A stretch of DNA of 64,000 nucleotides from Hymenobacter citatus (GTDB lineage: Bacteria; Bacteroidota; Bacteroidia; Cytophagales; Hymenobacteraceae), in assembly GCF_014333615.1 (NCBI RefSeq), contig NZ_JACSCY010000001.1, positions 434,001 to 498,000 on the forward strand. Direction: 5' to 3'. Below are positions 27,878-36,019 of this stretch, piece by piece (the first letter of the stretch is position 1; every line of letters begins with the position of its first letter). The notes beneath the pieces were generated by a model, which did no database searches, was not told where the DNA came from, and saw only the letters and a list, made by a program, of their open reading frames with translations. The position numbers and the translations under genes are program-made.

Positions 27878-30685
27878 ATGCGGTGTTTTGGCTCCTTTAT
27901 CCGGCTGTGGCCTTTGGTGGCTGCGCTGCTACCAAGTGCGCTGCCGGCAGCAGCGCAGACCAAGCTTCCCGAAGGTCTCACTCGCGTGGCATCGGTGGAG
28001 GGCATCACGGAGTATCAGCTGAAAAATGGCCTGCGCGTGCTGCTGTTCCCTGACAACTCCAAGCCGACTACCACCGTGAACATCACCTACCTGGTAGGCT
28101 CGCGGCACGAGGGCTACGGCGAAACGGGCATGGCGCACCTCTTGGAGCACATGGCCTTCAAGGGCTCCGCCAAGCACAAAAACATTCCGCAGGAGCTAAC
28201 CGAACACGGCGCCCGCCCCAACGGCACTACTTGGTACGACCGCACCAACTACTTCGAAACCTTCTCGACCACCGACGAAAACCTCAACTGGGCTCTCGAC
28301 CTGGAAGCGGACCGCATGGTGAACAGCTTCATCGATGCCAAGGACCTGTCCACGGAGTTTTCGGTGGTGCGCAACGAGTTTGAGATGGGTGAAAACTCGC
28401 CGAGCCGGGTGCTGATGGAGCGCGTGCTGTCATCGGCCTACCTGTGGCACAACTACGGCAAGTCTACCATCGGCTCAAAGGAAGACATTGAACGCGTGCC
28501 GATTGACAACCTCAAAGCCTTTTACCAGAAGTACTACCAGCCCGACAATGCCGTGCTAGTGGTAGCCGGCAAAATGGACGAGGCCAAAACGCTGGCTTTG
28601 GTGGATAAGTATTTCAGCCCCATCCCGAAGCCCACCCGGCAACTGCCTCAAGCCTACACCACCGAGCCTACCCAGGATGGCGAGCGGTCTGTGACCCTGC
28701 GCCGCGTGGGCGATGCGCAGAGCGTGGCTGTAGCCTACCACACGCCCGCCGGCGCCCACCCCGACTACGCCACCCTGGACGTGCTGATGGACGTGCTGAC
28801 CAACGAACCCTCGGGCCGCCTGTACAAAGCCCTCATCGACAGCAAGAAAGCGGCCTACACCTACGGCTGGACGCCCGCCCTGCACGACCCCGGCTTTGCC
28901 TTCTTCTACACTGAAGTGCGCAAAGAACAGTCCCTGGACTCGGCCCGCACCACCATGCTGCGCACCCTGGATAGGGCGTCTACCCAAGCGCCTACCCCCG
29001 AGGAGGTAGACCGCGCCAAAACCAAGCTACTCACGGGCATCGAGCTACTATTCAAGAACACCGACCGGGTAGGGCTGGACCTGAGCGAGTGGATTGCGGC
29101 CGGCGACTGGCGCCTGGTGTTCCTCTACCGCGACAACATCCGCAAGGTGAAGCCCGCCGACGTGCAGCGCGTGGCCAATGCCTACCTGAAACCCTCGAAC
29201 CGCACCGTCGGCATATTCATCCCCGAGCAGAAACCCGACCGCTCCGACATTCCCGAAACGCCCAACGTGCTGGCGCTGGTGAAGGACTACAAAGGCGAGA
29301 AAGCCGTAGCCGCCGGCGAGGCCTTCGACGCCTCGCCGGCCAACATTGAGGCACGCACTAAGCGCGGCGAAGAAGGCAAAGGCACCAAGTACGCCGTGTT
29401 GCCCAAAAGCACTCGTGGCAACAGCGTAAACGTGCAACTCACCCTACGCTACGGCGACGAAAAGAGCTTGGCGAACAAGCCCGGCCTGGCCAGCCTCACG
29501 GCCTCCATGCTGGAGCGCGGCACCAAAACCCGGTCCTATCAGCAAATACGCGACGAGCTGGACAAGCTGAAAGCCCGCGCCTACGTGTACGGCGGCAGCC
29601 AGTCGGCCGGGGTGGTGGTGGAAGCGGCGAAGGAAAACCTGCCGGCTGTGATGAAGATTGTGACGGATTATCTGAAGAATCCGACGTTCCCCGAAGCGGA
29701 GTTCAACAAACTGAAGCAGGAGCGACTGGTGTCGCTGGAGTCGCAAAAGCAGGAGCCAGATGCTATTGCTTTTAATACCAGCCAGCGCCTGCTGAATCCC
29801 TACCCCAAGGGTCATCCGTTGTATGTGATGACCTTCGATGAAGAGATTGATGCGCTGAAAAAGACGACGGTGAACGATGTGCGCCAGTTTTATAAAGACT
29901 TTTACGGCGCCGATAACGCCACCGTGGCCGTGGTAGGCGCTACTGATGTAGCAGCCGTGCAGAAGCTGGTGAAAACCGACCTGGGCAAGTGGAAAGCCAA
30001 CACGCCCTACACCCGCATTGCGCGCAACTACCACGATGTGCAGGCTGGCAAGCAGTCGGTACAGGCTAGCGACAAGGCCAATGCCGTGTACGTGGCCGGC
30101 TTCAACCTACCCATGCGCGACGACGACCCCGACTACCCGGCGCTGGTGTTGGGCAACTACCTGTTTGGGGGCGGCTTCCTGAACTCGCGCCTGGCTACGC
30201 GGGTGCGGCAGAAAGAGGGCATCAGCTACGGCATCGGCTCACAGGTGAGTGCCGACTCGCGCGACAAGCTGGCCTCCTATATGGTATACGCCATCTACAA
30301 CCCCGAAAACAACGAGCGGCTGGAAAAAGCCATTCAGGAGGAGTTTGCCACGATGTCGAAAACCGGCTTTTCGGCCGACGAAATTAAAGCGGCCAAGAGT
30401 GGTTGGCTGCAAAGCCGCTCCGTATCGCGTGCTCAGGACGATGCCCTGGCTGGCCGCCTGAACTCCTACCTCGACCTGAACCGCACACTGGCCTGGGACG
30501 CCGACTTCGAGAAGAAAGTAGCCGCCCTCACGCCCGAGCAGGTGAATGCCGCCGTGAAGAAATACCTCGATTACAACAAGCTGGTGTTCGTGGAAGCCGG
30601 CGACTTCGAGAAGGCCAAGAAGACCCTGGCCGAGAAGAAAGCCAAAGAACCCGCCTACCGCTCGGCCCCGCCCGCCAAACCGTAG
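27878..30685 (+). CDS. Exported M16-family zinc peptidase (tandem domains)
   Basis: 935 residues with a signal peptide ending 'PAAAQT'. The inverted zinc motif 'HLLEH' (His87, Glu90, His91) is in the N-terminal M16 half, with the third ligand expected near 'EFSVVRNEFEMGENSP'. The second half (about 500-910) is a homologous but inactive M16 domain lacking HxxEH ('GTKTRSYQQIRDELDKLKAR'). Fused pitrilysin/insulinase-type proteins of this length degrade peptides in the periplasm. The ATG at 27878 is preceded by an AT-rich stretch likely to hold the promoter. Confidence 0.93.
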   Translation: MRCFGSFIRLWPLVAALLPSALPAAAQTKLPEGLTRVASVEGITEYQLKNGLRVLLFPDNSKPTTTVNITYLVGSRHEGYGETGMAHLLEHMAFKGSAKHKNIPQELTEHGARPNGTTWYDRTNYFETFSTTDENLNWALDLEADRMVNSFIDAKDLSTEFSVVRNEFEMGENSPSRVLMERVLSSAYLWHNYGKSTIGSKEDIERVPIDNLKAFYQKYYQPDNAVLVVAGKMDEAKTLALVDKYFSPIPKPTRQLPQAYTTEPTQDGERSVTLRRVGDAQSVAVAYHTPAGAHPDYATLDVLMDVLTNEPSGRLYKALIDSKKAAYTYGWTPALHDPGFAFFYTEVRKEQSLDSARTTMLRTLDRASTQAPTPEEVDRAKTKLLTGIELLFKNTDRVGLDLSEWIAAGDWRLVFLYRDNIRKVKPADVQRVANAYLKPSNRTVGIFIPEQKPDRSDIPETPNVLALVKDYKGEKAVAAGEAFDASPANIEARTKRGEEGKGTKYAVLPKSTRGNSVNVQLTLRYGDEKSLANKPGLASLTASMLERGTKTRSYQQIRDELDKLKARAYVYGGSQSAGVVVEAAKENLPAVMKIVTDYLKNPTFPEAEFNKLKQERLVSLESQKQEPDAIAFNTSQRLLNPYPKGHPLYVMTFDEEIDALKKTTVNDVRQFYKDFYGADNATVAVVGATDVAAVQKLVKTDLGKWKANTPYTRIARNYHDVQAGKQSVQASDKANAVYVAGFNLPMRDDDPDYPALVLGNYLFGGGFLNSRLATRVRQKEGISYGIGSQVSADSRDKLASYMVYAIYNPENNERLEKAIQEEFATMSKTGFSADEIKAAKSGWLQSRSVSRAQDDALAGRLNSYLDLNRTLAWDADFEKKVAALTPEQVNAAVKKYLDYNKLVFVEAGDFEKAKKTLAEKKAKEPAYRSAPPAKP

Positions 30686-30701
30686 GGTAGGTGCCAGAAG
30701 T

Positions 30702-30750
30702 ACAAACAAAAGGCCCCGGTCGTGCAGCACGACCGGGGCCTTTTGTTTGT
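30702..30750. terminator. Strong bidirectional terminator
   Basis: A 24-bp perfect stem (ACAAACAAAAGGCCCCGGTC and on) with a minimal loop, ending in TTTTGTTTGT. It lies between the convergent M16 and gliding-type CTD genes and serves both. Confidence 0.92.
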
Positions 30751-30762
30751 GCAAAAGCCTCG

Positions 30763-32670
30763 CTACGGATAGGCTGGCGCCAGCGTCAGCATGCCTTTAA
30801 AGCGGCGCTTGTTGGTGTACTCAATCAGGTAGAAATACACGCCTGCGGGGCGGCCGCCGCCGTCCCAGCGGAAGTTGCGGTCAGCGGAGCTATACACTTC
30901 GTTGCCCCAGCGCGAGAAAATCTTGATGGTGGCAAAGCGGTTGTCGCAGAAGTCGGGCGGGAGGGTAGGCAGCGTAAACTCGTCGTTTTTGCCGTCGTGG
31001 TTGCCGGGGGTGATGATGTTGGGCGGTAGAAACGCCAGCGTATCGGGGTTTACTACTTCAAAGCGCACCACCTGCACCTGGGGCTGCGGGTAGCACGTGC
31101 TTTCCTGCACCCGAAAGGTGACCTCCATCTGTTGCAGGAGCGCTGCCGCGCAGGACGCCTCCCATCGGAACAGGCCCGTAGCCCGTCCGTTGCCATTCGT
31201 GGGCACAAAGCGCATACCTGCTGCGGCCATATCGAAACCAGTGCCGGCAGCCGTGAGCGTCAGCGGGTCGTTGTCGGCGTCGGTGGCTGTCAGGGTTGCT
31301 TCATACACGCTACCGGGCGCTACGCGTATCACCAGCGGCGTGCTGTTGTCTCGCATTAGGGTGGGTACTGAGGTAAGCACGGGCGCGTGGGTAGGTACGG
31401 GCTGGGCGATAATGGCCAGCTGCACGGTGTCGCGCTTGGGCAGGCTACAGCCGTTGTCGGCCACAATCACGTTCAGGTAGTACACCTGGCCTTTGGTATC
31501 GAAACAGGTAGGGAAGCACAGCTGCGAAGTAAGCGTGTCGGGCATACCCACGGCGCGCACCATACCTTGCAGAAGCGAGATGCTGGGTAGCGGCCCCGTG
31601 AAATTGACGGGCTGCAACGACAGCGACAGGGCCGATGCATTATCCGAGTCGGTGAAGCGCAGGCGTACGCAGGGGTTGCCACCCGGCACCAGCCGAATGG
31701 TGTCGCGGCCGGGGCGGTAGGTGGCGTTACCAAGCTGGGCCTGCGCCGTGATGGTCGGGTCGGCATTGGTGGGACACATAATCACCTTCAACTGAAAGTC
31801 GCGCCGCGTCTCGCCAATCTTCACTTTGTTGCGGTATTCTGAACATTTGATGCCAAACACAAACAGCCCCAACTGGGTAGGACGCACCTGTAGCCGCCCC
31901 GTGCGCCGGTTGATGGTGAGGGTAGGGGCACCCGGTATCTGACTTTGCTCGCTGCGGCCCGTGCCCCACCGAATGGTAGGATAGGGCGCCGCCGTGGCCG
32001 TAGCCGGCTTGGGTACGCGCGTAGAGGAGTAGCCGTTGAGGGGCGTGGCTAGCTCATACACCAGCGAATCGCCATCGGGGTCTTGGCCACCAAAATCGTA
32101 ATAGAACAGCTCGCCCAGGCAAGCATAGTCGCTCAGGGGCGGGAAGATGCGCGGGGTAGAGTCGCGAAACGGCTGCCCGTTGCGCAGCACCGCCGGAAAC
32201 TCCAGGTAAAACGTTTGACCCGACTCGCCCGGCCCCACAATGTTGCTGATACCGTTGTTGCGGCAGCACCGCTCCACGGCCACGTAATAGCCCTGGGCGC
32301 CGGTATACACGTTGGGTGTAAGCTGCACCACACTGCGGTACACCAGCTTGCGTGTGCTGAGCGAGGGCGACGTACAGGCCGGGTTGGTATAGGCCACATA
32401 CGTATTCTCCACCAGCGGCAGCACCACATCTTGCATCGACTGGTTGGTGGCTTTATCGAAAATGCCGGCCGTTAGGTCGTTGTCCAGCGCGCCGGGGCTG
32501 CCGTTGATGGCGTCGAAATAGAGCGTGAGCGTCAATTGATAATTGTTGCCCGACACGTATTGCAGGTCCATCTCGCCCCCCACAATGTGCGTAGCCCGCG
32601 CCGAAAAGCTCAGCAGCAATAAGAATACAAATAGGCTACAAGTACTAAAGCAGCGTAAAAAACAAGCCAT
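30763..32670 (-). CDS. Large secreted protein with gliding-motility-type (T9SS type B) C-terminal domain
   Basis: 635 residues with a signal peptide ending 'SARAT'. The body is beta-sandwich-like with paired cysteines ('RCCRNNG', 'YACLGELFYYDFGG', 'DPDGDSLVYEL'). The last 90 residues are the CHU_C/gliding-associated C-terminal domain: 'PPNIITPGNHDGKNDEFTLP', 'IKIFSRWGNEVY', 'WDGGGRPAGVYFYLIEY'. This class is exported by the type IX system and often forms surface or gliding structures. Its function beyond that is unknown. The gene is monocistronic with a strong terminator. Confidence 0.88.
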   Translation of the reverse strand: MACFLRCFSTCSLFVFLLLLSFSARATHIVGGEMDLQYVSGNNYQLTLTLYFDAINGSPGALDNDLTAGIFDKATNQSMQDVVLPLVENTYVAYTNPACTSPSLSTRKLVYRSVVQLTPNVYTGAQGYYVAVERCCRNNGISNIVGPGESGQTFYLEFPAVLRNGQPFRDSTPRIFPPLSDYACLGELFYYDFGGQDPDGDSLVYELATPLNGYSSTRVPKPATATAAPYPTIRWGTGRSEQSQIPGAPTLTINRRTGRLQVRPTQLGLFVFGIKCSEYRNKVKIGETRRDFQLKVIMCPTNADPTITAQAQLGNATYRPGRDTIRLVPGGNPCVRLRFTDSDNASALSLSLQPVNFTGPLPSISLLQGMVRAVGMPDTLTSQLCFPTCFDTKGQVYYLNVIVADNGCSLPKRDTVQLAIIAQPVPTHAPVLTSVPTLMRDNSTPLVIRVAPGSVYEATLTATDADNDPLTLTAAGTGFDMAAAGMRFVPTNGNGRATGLFRWEASCAAALLQQMEVTFRVQESTCYPQPQVQVVRFEVVNPDTLAFLPPNIITPGNHDGKNDEFTLPTLPPDFCDNRFATIKIFSRWGNEVYSSADRNFRWDGGGRPAGVYFYLIEYTNKRRFKGMLTLAPAYP

Positions 32671-32758
32671 AGCAATATCTTAAAACAAGGAAAATTTTCC
32701 TTGAAAAGATACTGCTTCGCGGTGGTAAATCATAGCGGGGTAGGCGAGGGCCCTATCC

Positions 32759-33382
32759 TTAAAACTGTTGCGCGCAAGCCTGCTCTGTTTCACTGGCGGC
32801 GGGAAGGTTGAACACGGCATCCAGCAGCTCATCAAAGGTATGAGCCGGGGAGAAGATGGTGTCGTGGTAGGGGTTGCTCACAAACCGAATGAAGCCCGGT
32901 TGGTCGTTGATGCGGACCAAATCCACTGTCACGTTGCCGAAACGCTGGTTGCAGCGCCCCGTGTCGGGACAGTCGCCGGGCGTGGGCTTTAAAAAGTGCT
33001 TTTCAATGGTTTCGGTGTACTCGGCTTGGGGTAGGCGGCGCCGGTCGGAGGTAGAAAGGTGGTAGCCCAGCGCCAGCACCCGGTCACGGATAAAATCAAA
33101 CAGGTGCTGAAAATTACCCGGCCCAATACTGGGGTCGTAAAAAAACAAGGCTCCCTGCCTACCACCCTCACTCAGCAGCTGCACCCGCAGCCCTCGGCCG
33201 CGCACGTTGGTTTTCAGGAAATGGTACGCCTTGAAAAATGGCCCCATCCAGTTCAGATACACCCGTTGCTCCACCCAATGGGCGTAGGCCTGCTGCTGTG
33301 CTTTTGTACGCACCAACGGCTGCCACTCGGCCTGGCAGGCGGTAGCAGTAGAACCAAAAAGCTGTTTGAAAAAACGACGCAA
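32759..33382 (-). CDS. Hypothetical protein
   Basis: 207 residues, soluble, no signal peptide. Visible features are an amphipathic N-terminus ('MRRFFKQLFG'), 'YLNWMGPFFKAYHFLKTN', and two nearby cysteines in 'GDCPDTGRCNQ'. I do not recognise a family. Codon use is like its neighbours. It sits on the minus strand between the gliding-type protein and two DUF2147 genes, with spacings too large to infer an operon. Confidence 0.65.
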   Translation of the reverse strand: MRRFFKQLFGSTATACQAEWQPLVRTKAQQQAYAHWVEQRVYLNWMGPFFKAYHFLKTNVRGRGLRVQLLSEGGRQGALFFYDPSIGPGNFQHLFDFIRDRVLALGYHLSTSDRRRLPQAEYTETIEKHFLKPTPGDCPDTGRCNQRFGNVTVDLVRINDQPGFIRFVSNPYHDTIFSPAHTFDELLDAVFNLPAASETEQACAQQF

Positions 33383-33470
33383 GGATGGAGGAAAAGCAGG
33401 TTCGGAGTTTCAGAAGAAACACCCGACCTTACAAATAGTTTCCAGGTACGTGCGCCGGTCTGCTGAGCGC

Positions 33471-33962
33471 TTATAGCGCCGTGCCAGGTTTTAGGCGGTG
33501 CCAGTAGTGGGAGCGACCCAGCAGCGAAAAGCCAATGTAGCCCTTCACCTCCAGCCGGTCGCGCGACTCCATGCGCAGGTAGCAGGAGTAGTAGTGGCCG
33601 CTGTGCGGATCGTAGATTTCGCCGTCTTCCCAGCGGCCCGAGTCGGGATTGTAGCGCATTTTATACAGCACCACCAGATTCTGAAGCGGGCGGGTGCGCA
33701 GCGTAGGGTTGGGGTTGCGGCCGTCGAGGTGGGGCTGACCGGTTTTGGGGTCAATAGCGTGGTGCATCCAGATCAAGCGGCCCGTCAGCTCGCCGTCGTG
33801 CACGCTCACTTCCACACGGGCCTCGCCCGAGTCGTCTTCCCACAGGCCCACCGGCGACAGCGCCTGCGCGTGGCCCGCTAGCGGTAGCAACATGCCCAGG
33901 CAGAACAGCCAGATACAAACTATAGGAAGGGCACTGGCAGTGGGGCGGGCGGGCATGGGCAT
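33471..33962 (-). CDS. DUF2147-family exported protein (paralogue 1)
   Basis: 163 residues with a signal peptide ending 'AGHAQ'. DUF2147 features: 'SPVGLWEDDSGEARVEV', 'IDPKTGQPHLDGRNPNP', 'WEDGEIYDPHSGHYYSC' and 'LEVKGYIGFSLLGRSHYW'. The family is periplasmic and of unknown function. It is 131 bases downstream of a second copy (34094-34537) that shares all these motifs, so the two arose by tandem duplication. Confidence 0.88.
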   Translation of the reverse strand: MPMPARPTASALPIVCIWLFCLGMLLPLAGHAQALSPVGLWEDDSGEARVEVSVHDGELTGRLIWMHHAIDPKTGQPHLDGRNPNPTLRTRPLQNLVVLYKMRYNPDSGRWEDGEIYDPHSGHYYSCYLRMESRDRLEVKGYIGFSLLGRSHYWHRLKPGTAL

Positions 33963-34093
33963 AGGCGCAGGGAAACAAACTGGATACGAGAGGAAGGGGA
34001 GCGTGGCTACGCCAGGGCAGTAACCGCCTGAATATAAATAAAAACAGCGGCGCTCCGCTCGGAACGCCGCTGCTCACTAAATAAGTTCGGCTA

Positions 34094-34537
34094 TTACTTT
34101 ACCCGCGTCCAGGTCTGCGAGCGACCAATCAGCGAAAAGCCAATATAACCCTTCACTTCCATGGTATTGGCGTTCAGCATTTTGATATAGCAGGAGTACG
34201 TTTTACCGCTCTCGGGGTCGTAGATTTTACCATCGTCCCACTTGTTGTCCGAGTCGTACTCGAAGCCCTGCATAAATACCATGCCCAGGCGGGGGCGGCT
34301 GCGCAGCTTGGGATCGGGATTGGGCGTATCGGTTTTAGGCTTACCGGTTTTGGGGTCGTTGGGCACAGCCAGCGACACGATTTTGCCGCACAGCTTGCTC
34401 CCATCGCACTTATAGATTTCAAATTGCGCTTTTTTATCGGCATCGGTCCAGGTGCCCAATGGCGAGAGACTCTGGGCCGCAGCAATTTTTGTGAAACCCA
34501 GCAGCATTGCCAGGCAGAGAAACAACATTTTTTTCAT
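34094..34537 (-). CDS. DUF2147-family exported protein (paralogue 2)
   Basis: 147 residues. ATG 34537 starts a signal peptide (MKKMLFLCLAMLLGF...AAAQ); the TTG-started extension to 34615 is not signal-like. It has the same motif order as its neighbour: 'SPLGTWTDADKKAQFEI', 'NDPKTGKPKTDTPNP', 'WDDGKIYDPESGKTYSC', 'MEVKGYIGFSLIGRSQTW'. It is more lysine-rich than paralogue 1, and has a Cys pair 'CDGSKLC' that paralogue 1 lacks. Confidence 0.88.
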   Translation of the reverse strand: MKKMLFLCLAMLLGFTKIAAAQSLSPLGTWTDADKKAQFEIYKCDGSKLCGKIVSLAVPNDPKTGKPKTDTPNPDPKLRSRPRLGMVFMQGFEYDSDNKWDDGKIYDPESGKTYSCYIKMLNANTMEVKGYIGFSLIGRSQTWTRVK

Positions 34538-34762
34538 GGTGATAAGAGAGAGAGTGGGTTTGAGGAAAAGATAGGGGAAAACCGCGAAATGGTCAAAGCA
34601 GCCAAGTGCAACCAAACCGCGTTAGAATACCATAACCAAAATGCAAACATAGCGCCAGCTTGCCAATCAGACGATAGCAAAAAGAAAGACACTTTTTTTC
34701 TGAAAAAAACTCGCTGATGCTCAGGTTGCTAGCTCCAGGGGGTAAAATAGTAGGGTTTTTAT
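34538..34762. other. AT-richer gap upstream of DUF2147 and of the 34763 promoter
   Basis: The stretch includes the 5' region of the DUF2147 gene on the minus strand and leads into the promoter on the plus strand. I see no ORF or strong hairpin in it. Confidence 0.4.
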
Positions 34763-34792
34763 TTTGAACCATCCGAAGGGCTTTTAACTTTA
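34763..34792 (+). promoter_or_regulatory. Near-consensus Bacteroidota promoter
   Basis: TTTG (34763-34766), an 18-base spacer, then TAACTTTA (34785-34792) closely match -33 TTTG / -7 TAnnTTTG. It points toward the short ORF at 34891; transcription would begin near 34798, giving a leader of about 90 bases. Confidence 0.6.
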
Positions 34793-34890
34793 CAAACCAG
34801 TAGCGAGTGCTACAGCCCTGTTCAAGCAGCCCTAAGGTGCTGGGCCGCGCGAGCAACGGTTATGTCGAACGTAAAGAAAGGAGGTACAAA

Positions 34891-34962
34891 ATGTCTAGTA
34901 GTCCCAACCAAATCCTGCCGAGCCTGTCGAATGTAGTCCGCATCACCGCCGGACGCGCGTAA
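34891..34962 (+). CDS. Possible 23-residue peptide with perfect Shine-Dalgarno
   Basis: ATG 34891 is preceded at 34878-34885 by AAGGAGGT, full complementarity to the usual anti-Shine-Dalgarno, with a 5-base spacing. The ORF runs 'MSSSPNQILPSL...TAGRA' to TAA at 34960-34962. Strong Shine-Dalgarno sequences are unusual in Bacteroidota; ribosomal protein bS21 genes are the well-known exception. The peptide is not bS21 and I recognise no family. A promoter lies upstream and a structured tail with a terminator downstream, so it is either a small-protein gene, a leader peptide or part of a regulatory RNA. Confidence 0.45.
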   Translation: MSSSPNQILPSLSNVVRITAGRA

Positions 34963-35088
34963 CAACAGCTTTTCGCGCGGAGCACTTGTTAGCCCAACAG
35001 GGCGTGCTCCCGCATTCTGGCAAGGTCTTATCTCACGGATGGCGGGGCTGTACCCCAGACCCGTCGCTTGGTAAGATTTGAAGGATTA

Positions 35089-35146
35089 GATGCCCGGTAT
35101 TGCCCAGCAGCCTTTCAGTAGGCCTGCACAGGCAGTACCGGGCATC
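35089..35146 (+). terminator. Terminator-like hairpin of the small transcript
   Basis: The arms GATGCCCGGTATTGCC and GGCAGTACCGGGCATC pair over 16 bp with one G-T pair around a 26-base loop that can itself fold. GCTGTTTTA follows. Confidence 0.65.
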
Positions 35147-35155
35147 GCTGTTTTA

Positions 35156-35284
35156 TAATGGTGAGTAGTGAGATGGTGAAATGGTGAGTTTGACGTTCTC
35201 ACTGTACTAAAGGCGCAGTCTGCGCAAGTGGCGCCATCAGAACGTCAAACTCACCATTTCACCATCTCACTACTCACCACTATT
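35156..35284. repeat. Family C inverted repeat (ATGGTGAG ... CTCACCAT)
   Basis: The outer arms pair over more than 40 bp with one mismatch (left TAATGGTGAGTAGTGAGATG to GTTTGACGTTCT, right its complement to 35282) around a loop of about 40 bases. It fills the gap to the NlpC/P60 stop codon, which it directly abuts. The arm words ATGGTGAGATGGTGAAATGG are shared with the left flank at 6699-6727. Confidence 0.92.
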
Positions 35285-35854
35285 TCAAAGCACCCTGCGC
35301 ACTTGCATGAAGCGGCGCTCGTAGTCGGAGCCTTCTACTTGGCTGATTTTCACGCCGGACTCGCGGCGGGCCGAGGAGGAGTGGATGAAGCGCAGTGGCT
35401 CGCCGGGTTCTGAAAGTACGATGCCTGCGTGGCCGGGTGTGGTGGAGGTAGCGGCGGTGCCCGTAAATACCACAATATCGCCGGGGCGGGCGTGGCTACG
35501 CTCCACGGGGCGACCGGTGCTGATGAGCTGCGCCGTGGAGTGCGGCACGCTGATATCGAACTGCTTGAAAACGTAGTACACAAAGCCCGAGCAGTCGAAG
35601 CCGCCAGCGGGGGTGGTGCCGGCGTAGCAGTAGCGCGTGCCCAGCTGCTGGCGGGCAAAGTCTATGATGGCCTCGGCCCGGTCGTCGTTGAGGGCGGGGG
35701 TAGGGGCGCGGTACGTACGCTGAACCACGGCCACTACGGGCGCAACGGAGGTAGGCGCAGTGCCGACGGCGTGGGAGTCCGGCTGGCGGGGCCAGAGAAA
35801 TACAGCCAGCAGCACGGCTACCAGACTCAAAAACGTTATCCAGACGTAGCGCAT
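35285..35854 (-). CDS. NlpC/P60 peptidoglycan hydrolase
   Basis: 189 residues with an N-terminal membrane helix (residues 3-21), no lipobox. The catalytic Cys88 is in 'FDCSGFV', His142 in 'PGHAGIV' and His158 in 'IHSSS', which is the complete NlpC/P60 triad. It should cleave cell-wall stem peptides (gamma-D-Glu-diaminopimelate type in this family) while anchored to the inner membrane. It is divergent from the M61 peptidase gene. Confidence 0.92.
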   Translation of the reverse strand: MRYVWITFLSLVAVLLAVFLWPRQPDSHAVGTAPTSVAPVVAVVQRTYRAPTPALNDDRAEAIIDFARQQLGTRYCYAGTTPAGGFDCSGFVYYVFKQFDISVPHSTAQLISTGRPVERSHARPGDIVVFTGTAATSTTPGHAGIVLSEPGEPLRFIHSSSARRESGVKISQVEGSDYERRFMQVRRVL

Positions 35855-36019
35855 ATACTTAGTAAGAAAGTATGCTGCCTAACGGTAACCGTAGGGTAGG
35901 GGTTCCGGCTGGGTAGGCGCGGGCGAGTAGGTGGGTTCAAAAATCGGCCTTATTTTGCAACCCCGGCTGCTTTTTTGGGTCGGGTGTACTCCTGCTTTCT
36001 TTACCCTTATTTTCTGTTC

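Larger units (their letters stand above)
34797..35150 (+). ncRNA. Candidate structured small transcript around the 23-codon ORF
   Basis: A unit of about 350 bases is bounded by a promoter (34763-34792) and a terminator-like hairpin (35089-35146). Past the ORF stop it can form GGAGCAC/GTGCTCC (near 34980-35012) and ACGG..GGGG/CCCC..CCGT (near 35036-35063). It matches no RNA family I can recall: it lacks the hallmarks of tmRNA, RNase P, SRP RNA and 6S RNA. No gene follows on the same strand, so it is not an ordinary riboswitch leader. Confidence 0.4.

Noticed and set aside
34891-34962. bS21 (rpsU) gene with its typical Shine-Dalgarno
   Set aside because: The 23 residues do not resemble bS21, which is longer and Lys/Arg-rich; only the Shine-Dalgarno is similar.
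34797-35150. tmRNA, RNase P RNA, SRP RNA or 6S RNA
   Set aside because: I looked for the hallmark sequences (a 3' CCA acceptor and tag frame, the RNase P GAAAG..CCGG core, the SRP GGAAGGAAGC loop) and found none.
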